A stretch of DNA of 19,341 bases from positions 1 to 19,341 of the forward strand of contig NZ_JNYQ01000032.1 of assembly GCF_000717245.1 (NCBI RefSeq). Direction: 5' to 3'. Origin of the DNA: Kitasatospora papulosa. GTDB lineage: Bacteria; Actinomycetota; Actinomycetes; Streptomycetales; Streptomycetaceae. The notes beneath the pieces were generated by a model. The model was not told the origin of the DNA. It saw nothing but the letters and a program-made list of their open reading frames with translations, and searched no databases. The first letter of the stretch is position 1. Each line of letters opens with the position of its first letter. This document shows positions 15,346 to 19,341 of the stretch, one piece after another. Made by a program: the position numbers and the translations under genes.

Positions 15346-16197
15346 ATGCCCGAGCTGCGGCGCGTACCCGTCAACGGTGTCGAACTGAACGTCGCTCTCG
15401 CCGGATCAGGCCCGGCCGTACTGCTGCTACACGGTTTCCCGCATACCTGGGAGCTGTGGACGGACGTCATGGCCGACCTGTCCGGCCGGTACCGCGTCAT
15501 CGCGCCGGACCTGCGCGGGTTCGGCGCGAGCAGCCGGGCAGCCTCCGGATACGACGCGGGAACCCTGACCGAGGACGCCGCGGCGCTTCTCACCACACTC
15601 GGCGTGTCCTCGGCCGCAGTGGTGGGCATCGACGCGGGTACCGCGCCGGCCTTCCTCCTCGCCCTGCGTCGCCCCGGTCTCGTCCGGCGCTTGGTCGTCA
15701 TGGAGTCCCTGCTGGGCAGGCTGCCCGGCGCCGAGGACTTCCTCGCCGACGGGCCGCCTTGGTGGTTCGGCTTCCATTCCGCCGCACCCGGCCTCGCCGA
15801 GACCGTGTTGGAGGGCCACGAGGCCGCCTACGTCGACTGGTTTCTGCACGCCGGCACGCTCGGCGACGGGGTGCGCCCCGCAATCCGGGACGCCTTCGTC
15901 CGCGCATACACCGGCCGCCAGGCGTTGAGCCGCGCGTTCTCGTACTACCGGGCGCTGCCCGAGAGCGCGGTACAGATCGAGCAGGCGGTCGCCGCTACCC
16001 GCCTGACAGTGCCGACGATGGCGTTGGGCGCCCGTCCCGTTGGTGCTGCGCTGGAACGCCAGCTCCGCCCGGTCACCGACGATCTCACCGGACACATCAT
16101 CGAAGACTGCGGCCACATCATCCCGCTGCACCGCCCGCGCGCCCTGCTCACACTGCTGCATCCATTCCTGGCCGGTGAGCACGCGAAAGCAGCGTGA
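15346..16197 (+). CDS. Alpha/beta hydrolase, epoxide hydrolase-like (Asp nucleophile)
   Basis: A 283-residue alpha/beta hydrolase. The oxyanion motif HGFPHTW is at 29-36, and the nucleophile elbow is GIDAG (94-98) with Asp96 in place of the Ser of esterases, as in epoxide hydrolases and haloacid-type dehalogenases. The catalytic His is His257 in EDCGHIIPLHRP, and a cap segment AFSYYRALPE carries tyrosines like those that hold an epoxide oxygen. The acid that usually follows strand six (as in a GGD or GED turn) is not seen; the sequence there is ALGARPVGA. A GGAG seven bases upstream supports the ATG at 15346. The divergent HxlR gene suggests induction by a reactive small molecule. Fluoroacetate dehalogenase-like activity is an alternative. 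Confidence 0.87.
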   Translation: MPELRRVPVNGVELNVALAGSGPAVLLLHGFPHTWELWTDVMADLSGRYRVIAPDLRGFGASSRAASGYDAGTLTEDAAALLTTLGVSSAAVVGIDAGTAPAFLLALRRPGLVRRLVVMESLLGRLPGAEDFLADGPPWWFGFHSAAPGLAETVLEGHEAAYVDWFLHAGTLGDGVRPAIRDAFVRAYTGRQALSRAFSYYRALPESAVQIEQAVAATRLTVPTMALGARPVGAALERQLRPVTDDLTGHIIEDCGHIIPLHRPRALLTLLHPFLAGEHAKAA

Positions 16198-16233
16198 CCG
16201 GGGGCCGGGGGCTGGCTTTCGATACACGCCCTA

Positions 16234-16376
16234 AAGGTTGTTGCAAAACTGGACGAACGCCCAATATCGGCCATGATCCGAGTACCCGCGGGCGTCAATT
16301 TGTACGCTTTCGGAATCGCTCGTGACGCTGGCTACGGAGTGCTCCGCGATCTCCAGCCCCCTTCTGCAACAACCTT
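16234..16376. mobile_element. MITE-like element, 143 bp, with the same ends as the adjacent insertion sequence
   Basis: The left end AAGGTTGTTGCA (16234-16245) and right end TGCAACAACCTT (16365-16376) are a perfect 12-base inverted repeat. The right end matches the left end of the neighbouring element for 18 bases. A TA lies immediately outside each end (16232-16233 and 16377-16378), consistent with a TA target duplication. The interior has no gene and is less GC-rich than its surroundings. It is too small to code for a transposase, so mobility would depend on the transposase of a related element. It sits 36 bases after the hydrolase stop. Confidence 0.75.
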
Positions 16377-16378
16377 TA

Positions 16379-17246
16379 AAGGTTGTTGCAGAAGGGTGGG
16401 TGTGGGCAGGTCGACGTGGTGTATGAACTGCTGGTTCAGCCTGTCATGGCGAGGTTGTGCATGGTGGCGACTGCTTGGACGGCGTGGTGGAGGCCGTCTC
16501 CTTTCTGGCGGCAGTCGCGGAGGATTTTCCAGCTCTTCATGCGGGCGAAGGTGTGCTCGACGCGGGCGCGGACGCGTCGGTGTTCGGCGTTGTCCTCCTC
16601 CTGGCCGCGCAGAAGTGGGCGTCCGGCTCTTCTGCGGTGCGGGACTATCAACCCGGTGCCCAGGTAGGCGCCGTCCGCGATGACCGTTGTCCCGGCCGCG
16701 ATGGCGGGCAGGTCCGATTCTCGCCAGGCGTGGGCATCGGCCTTGTTGCCGGGGACGGGGCGGGCTGAGGCGATCACCAGGCGGCTGTCTGCATCGATGA
16801 TGACCTGCACGTTCGCCGAGAACCGATAGTTGCGGGAGGACGCGGCGACCCTGCGATCGCGGACCGGGACCAAGGTTCCGTCCACGATCCACAACCGTTC
16901 GACATCCGCTACCGGCCGCGGCGCCGGCTCCAGCGCGAGAAGCGGCCTCAGCCGATGAATCACCGGCAGACGGTGGCCGGAGAACAGCCGAACAGCGGGG
17001 CAAGCTGGCGTATCGTGAGGTTGGTCCGATAGTAGACGGCCACCAGCAGGACCCGGTCCGCCAGCGGCAGGCACCACGGGCGCCCTCCACCGGGACCGTT
17101 TCCTCCCCGCTCCCGTACTGCCTTCACCAACTTCTCGAACCGGCCCATCCGCAAGCCGGTGAACGTCTCCACCCACAACGGCTCAGCCCGCAACACCCCA
17201 CCCATACAAGAGGAATGCCCTAACTCAGGCGTTCTGCAACAACCTT
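16379..17246. mobile_element. Insertion sequence, 868 bp, IS5-like (DDE_Tnp_4 transposase)
   Basis: It is bounded by a perfect 15-base inverted repeat, AAGGTTGTTGCAGAA at 16379-16393 and its reverse complement at 17232-17246, and flanked by TA on both sides (16377-16378, 17247-17248). Because TTTAAA is itself palindromic, the exact target duplication could be longer than TA, but TA fits all three junctions of this element and the adjacent MITE. It carries one minus-strand transposase gene. Element length and content fit the small IS5-family elements of Streptomyces. Confidence 0.85.
16436..17205 (-). pseudogene. IS5-family transposase (DDE_Tnp_4), split by a one-base frameshift
   Basis: The N-terminal part reads from ATG 17205 to a stop at 16960 and contains an HTH region (LADRVLLVAVYYRTNLTIRQ, LFGCSPATVCR). 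The remainder is in another frame, from about VIHRLRPLLALEP to the stop at 16436, with the catalytic residues in IVDGTLVPVRD, VIADGAYLG and RARVEHTFARMK. Joining them as ATVCR-VIHRL restores a continuous protein of about 256 residues. The interval is 770 bases, one short of a multiple of three, so a single base was probably lost near 16960-16966 (CGGTGATT where CGGGTGATT is expected). A programmed -1 shift would give the same arithmetic, but no slippery heptamer is visible. Confidence 0.85.
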
Positions 17247-17248
17247 TA

Positions 17249-17263
17249 AACGCCGTTGCAGTA
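17249..17263. repeat. Degenerate terminal-repeat-like sequence beside the insertion sequence
   Basis: AACGCCGTTGCAGTA matches the end AAGGTTGTTGCAGAA at 11 of 15 positions, and like the true ends it follows TA directly. It could be a relic of another element end or chance. Confidence 0.3.
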
Positions 17264-17341
17264 CTAGGCCTCGCACTGTCACGCGGCAGGGCGTCCCGCG
17301 GGTGATCGGGGACGAAGTCGATTTTCAGGCCGCGCAGATGG

Positions 17342-18118
17342 TCAGGCTGCTGGTGCGAATGCCGTGATTGCGTCGACGAGGTCGGCCGGAGCTTCCAGCG
17401 GGATCAGGTGACCCGTGTTCGGAATCACCGTGAAATCGGCTCCGGAGAGGTAGGGCACCAGGTTGTTGACGAGCACGTCAACGGGCTCGACATGGTCGTT
17501 CTCCCCGGCGACGACGAGGGCGGGGACGCTGATCATGCGGGTGTGCTCGCAGACGTCCTCCGCGATGCCGCGCAGCGGCCACTCCGTGCGGGCGGCGTCG
17601 GTGCTGGCCCGCGAGTCGGTCGCGATCTGCGACTTGATCGATTCAGGCAGCTCGGTCGCGGTGAGGATGTGATCCCGTGCGCCGGCGACGGACTCGTCGG
17701 AGTCGTAGGCGTGGGAAAGGCCTTCCCGGTACTCGGGAGTGATCCCTGCGGCGGGCTTCGCCGGACCGGAACCGACGAGGATGATCCCCCGGAGGGCGAC
17801 GGGCCGGGTCGCCGCGATGAGCTGCGCGACCTTGCCACCCATGGAATGTCCGACGAGGACGTAGTCGGTGACGCCCGCGTCGGCGATGACGGCGAGCGTG
17901 TCATCGGCGAGTTGGCGGAGGGTGTAAGGGCCGGCCAGGTTGCTCGAGCGACTCCACCCGCGGAAGTCGACAGTGAGCATGTCGCGTCCCGCCAGGCGGT
18001 CGACGACGAGGTCCCAGGTGCGGGCGGATCCACCCCAGTAGTGCAGAAACACCAGGGTCGGTCCGGTCCCCGGCCGGTGGTCATAAGCGGGCAGTAGCGG
18101 CTGCTGCGTCGTGTTCAT
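17342..18118 (-). CDS. Alpha/beta hydrolase, serine type
   Basis: A 258-residue alpha/beta hydrolase with a complete visible triad: Ser92 in the elbow GHSMGG, Asp208 in GENDHVEP and His237 in NTGHLIPLEAP. The oxyanion loop is HYWGGSARTW. It lacks a signal peptide, so it is cytoplasmic. It resembles esterases/lactonases and haloperoxidase-like hydrolases acting on small esters or amides; the substrate is unknown. ATG 18118 is chosen because GAGAG lies about seven bases upstream. In-frame ATGs at 18166 and 18199 have no ribosome site and would give extra, low-complexity N-termini. It is divergent from an AraC-family regulator with 112 bases between starts, which probably controls it. Confidence 0.87.
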   Translation of the reverse strand: MNTTQQPLLPAYDHRPGTGPTLVFLHYWGGSARTWDLVVDRLAGRDMLTVDFRGWSRSSNLAGPYTLRQLADDTLAVIADAGVTDYVLVGHSMGGKVAQLIAATRPVALRGIILVGSGPAKPAAGITPEYREGLSHAYDSDESVAGARDHILTATELPESIKSQIATDSRASTDAARTEWPLRGIAEDVCEHTRMISVPALVVAGENDHVEPVDVLVNNLVPYLSGADFTVIPNTGHLIPLEAPADLVDAITAFAPAA

Positions 18119-18230
18119 CGTGAATCTCTCGATCAGTGTTCTGGGGCGGTTGTTCTGTGTGTTCATTGAATTTCTGCCGCTGTGCCGGGGCATCGGCATG
18201 ACTGGTCGCCTGATGGTGGAAACTGGACAG

Positions 18231-19058
18231 ATGACTGTGATCCGGCAGATGACCTACCAGCCCGTCGGGCGCCGTGCCGCCACCGTCGAAACCATGACGT
18301 TCGACCGCCTTCGCGAGCTGAACGACGGCGGGACACAGCGTGCCGACTTCCACGTCCTCGCCGTCGTCGATGCCGGGCACGGATCCGTCACCGTGGACTT
18401 CCTCCGACACCCGCTCCAGGAGCGGTCCGCGGTGTGGGTCGCTCCTGGAGCTGTGCACCGATGGGATGACATCGCTGGCGTGGCTGGGCACGTCGTGCTG
18501 TTCGTGCCGACCGCGCCGGTCACCCACGCCACCCGGGAGCTCGTCGGGTCCCCGGACCTGGTTGCACACTGGAACATTCCCGACGCCGACTGGCCGTTCG
18601 TCGACACCGCCCGCAACCATCTCCTCCTCGAAGCATCCGCCCCACCAGGGGATAGCTCGACGGAACTGCCCGAGATCCTGCTCTCCGCGCTCATCGCCCG
18701 GCTCCGGCCCCCGCACGCCGAAGCACATTCGATCAATCCGGTGTTTAGACTGTTCCGGGCCAGCGTCGAAGCGCACTACCGGGAACATCACGACGCCGGC
18801 TACTACGCCCGGACACTGGGATACGCGCCCCGCACCCTCTCAAGAGCGGTGCAGCAGGTCACCGGCCGCAGCGCGAAGGCGTACATTGTCGATCGGATCG
18901 TCCTGGAAGCCAAACGGCTCCTCGCGCACGACCGCCTCACCGCGGCCGCCTGCGCCAACACGCTCGGCTTCCCCGACGCGTCCAACTTCTCGGTGTTCTT
19001 CCGGAAGGCGACAGGCATGCGCCCGGGCGCATGGCAGGCGACGGTGGCCGTCGAGTGA
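18231..19058 (+). CDS. AraC-family transcriptional regulator
   Basis: A 275-residue regulator. The N-terminal half is a cupin-like sensor (DFHVLAVVDAGHGSVTVDF, WVAPGAVHRWDD); the C-terminal hundred residues are the double helix-turn-helix of AraC proteins (YYARTLGYAPRTLSRAVQQV, and AACANTLGFPDASNFSVFFR followed by KATGMRPGAW). The longest frame starts at 18111, inside the divergent hydrolase gene, so a later start is needed. ATG 18231 leads directly into the conserved part and has a GGTGGA about eleven bases upstream; ATG 18210 or so is an alternative. The partner is the divergent serine hydrolase, which suggests a substrate-induced pair. Confidence 0.9.
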   Translation: MTVIRQMTYQPVGRRAATVETMTFDRLRELNDGGTQRADFHVLAVVDAGHGSVTVDFLRHPLQERSAVWVAPGAVHRWDDIAGVAGHVVLFVPTAPVTHATRELVGSPDLVAHWNIPDADWPFVDTARNHLLLEASAPPGDSSTELPEILLSALIARLRPPHAEAHSINPVFRLFRASVEAHYREHHDAGYYARTLGYAPRTLSRAVQQVTGRSAKAYIVDRIVLEAKRLLAHDRLTAAACANTLGFPDASNFSVFFRKATGMRPGAWQATVAVE

Positions 19059-19070
19059 GGGGTGTACTTA

Positions 19071-19341
19071 GACCGTGTCCTATGTGGTGAGGCGAGCGAG
19101 TCGTTTGTAGCAGCAGAGGGCGGCGGCGAGGCCGAGAAAGGCCAGGTAGTTGCGGGGTTGTCGTTCGTAGCGGTGGTTGAGTCTGCGGTAGCCGGTGAGC
19201 CATGACATGGTGCGTTCGATGACCCATCGGCGGCGTCCTAAGCGTTCGCTGGACTCGACTCCCTTGCGGGCGATGCGGACGCCGATGTGCTTGCCCCATA
19301 ACCATTTCCGCAGGTGAGGGACGTCGTACGCCTTGTCCGCG
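19071..19341. mobile_element. IS5-family insertion sequence, one end only
   Basis: The transposase stop at 19080-19082 is followed outward by GGACACGGTC (minus strand). The element end is probably near 19071, where TTA precedes GACCGTGTCC, but the other end is outside the window, so the inverted repeat cannot be confirmed. It lies 12 bases after the AraC-family gene. Confidence 0.6.
19080..19341 (-). CDS. IS5-family transposase, C-terminal part, cut by the window edge
   Basis: About 87 codons of the C-terminus are visible, with the stop TAG at 19080-19082. They include the second catalytic-Asp segment ADKAYDVPHLRKWL and the Glu motif ERTMSWLTGYRRLNHRYER, followed by YLAFLGLAAALCCYKRLA. This is the common Streptomyces two-domain or frameshifted IS5-type transposase; the N-terminal part is outside the window. 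No frameshift or stop is seen in the visible part. Confidence 0.88.
   Translation of the reverse strand, partial: ADKAYDVPHLRKWLWGKHIGVRIARKGVESSERLGRRRWVIERTMSWLTGYRRLNHRYERQPRNYLAFLGLAAALCCYKRLARLTT

Noticed and set aside
16375..16380. TTTAAA as a six-base target duplication of the insertion sequence.
   Set aside because: The outer left end of the MITE is preceded by CCCTA, not TTTAAA's first half. TA fits every junction, and the extra bases belong to the inverted repeats.
16955..16980. Programmed -1 frameshifting in the insertion-sequence transposase.
   Set aside because: No X-XXY-YYZ slippery heptamer or downstream hairpin is evident at the frame change; a one-base loss is simpler, though not proven.
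17249..17341. A possible coding remnant on the minus strand (HLRGLKIDFVPDHPRDALPR).
   Set aside because: It has no start, no recognisable family and runs into the insertion-sequence end; it may be eroded coding sequence but cannot be supported.
1..19341. CRISPR arrays, tRNA or rRNA genes, replication or attachment sites.
   Set aside because: No regularly spaced repeats, cloverleaf-like sequences, rRNA segments or paired att-like repeats were seen on reading both strands.

Overview
The window is GC-rich, with short gene spacing, many ATGA start/stop overlaps and insertion-sequence families common in Streptomyces. It most likely comes from a Streptomyces or close relative, in an accessory region rich in insertion sequences, such as a chromosome arm. 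This is inferred from composition and gene families; no marker gene names the species.

Positions 1-4226 (+ strand) carry two subunits of a soluble NAD-dependent molybdenum formate dehydrogenase. They are a fused NuoE/NuoF-like diaphorase subunit, cut by the left edge, and an 895-residue catalytic subunit with cysteine as molybdenum ligand. The accessory genes usually found beside such enzymes are absent downstream. Instead a truncated CBS-domain gene runs head-on into the 3' end of the catalytic subunit.

Positions 4192-10703 (- strand) form one compact operon, in transcription order: CBS-BON protein, acetyl-CoA synthetase-like ligase, E1 alpha, E1 beta, E2 acyltransferase with one lipoyl and two subunit-binding domains, stand-alone acyl carrier protein, truncated CBS protein. 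Every junction overlaps by 1-4 bases or is separated by one base. This is the most interesting system here: a 2-oxoacid dehydrogenase complex linked to a carrier protein and an AMP-forming ligase, with no local E3. It may pass its acyl group to the carrier protein as well as, or instead of, CoA; that is inference.

Positions 10876-13203 hold stress or dormancy-type genes: a DUF1918 protein, a beta-CASP metallo-beta-lactamase-fold nuclease, and a universal stress protein that has lost its N-terminus. The broken stress protein is joined directly to a decayed transposase (13204-14358) carrying at least three frameshifts.

Positions 14503-18118 hold a small unknown protein, an HxlR regulator divergent from an epoxide-hydrolase-like protein, then a 143-bp MITE-like element and an 868-bp insertion sequence lying end to end with a shared TA. 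Next come a serine alpha/beta hydrolase and a divergent AraC-family regulator (to 19058). The right edge cuts an IS5-family transposase.

The left two thirds (formate oxidation, oxoacid oxidation, acyl activation, CBS/BON/USP/DUF1918 proteins) resembles the hypoxia/dormancy gene sets of actinobacteria. The right third is a patchwork of regulator-hydrolase pairs and mobile elements. No tRNA, rRNA or CRISPR array was seen, and there is no gene-free stretch over 300 bases.
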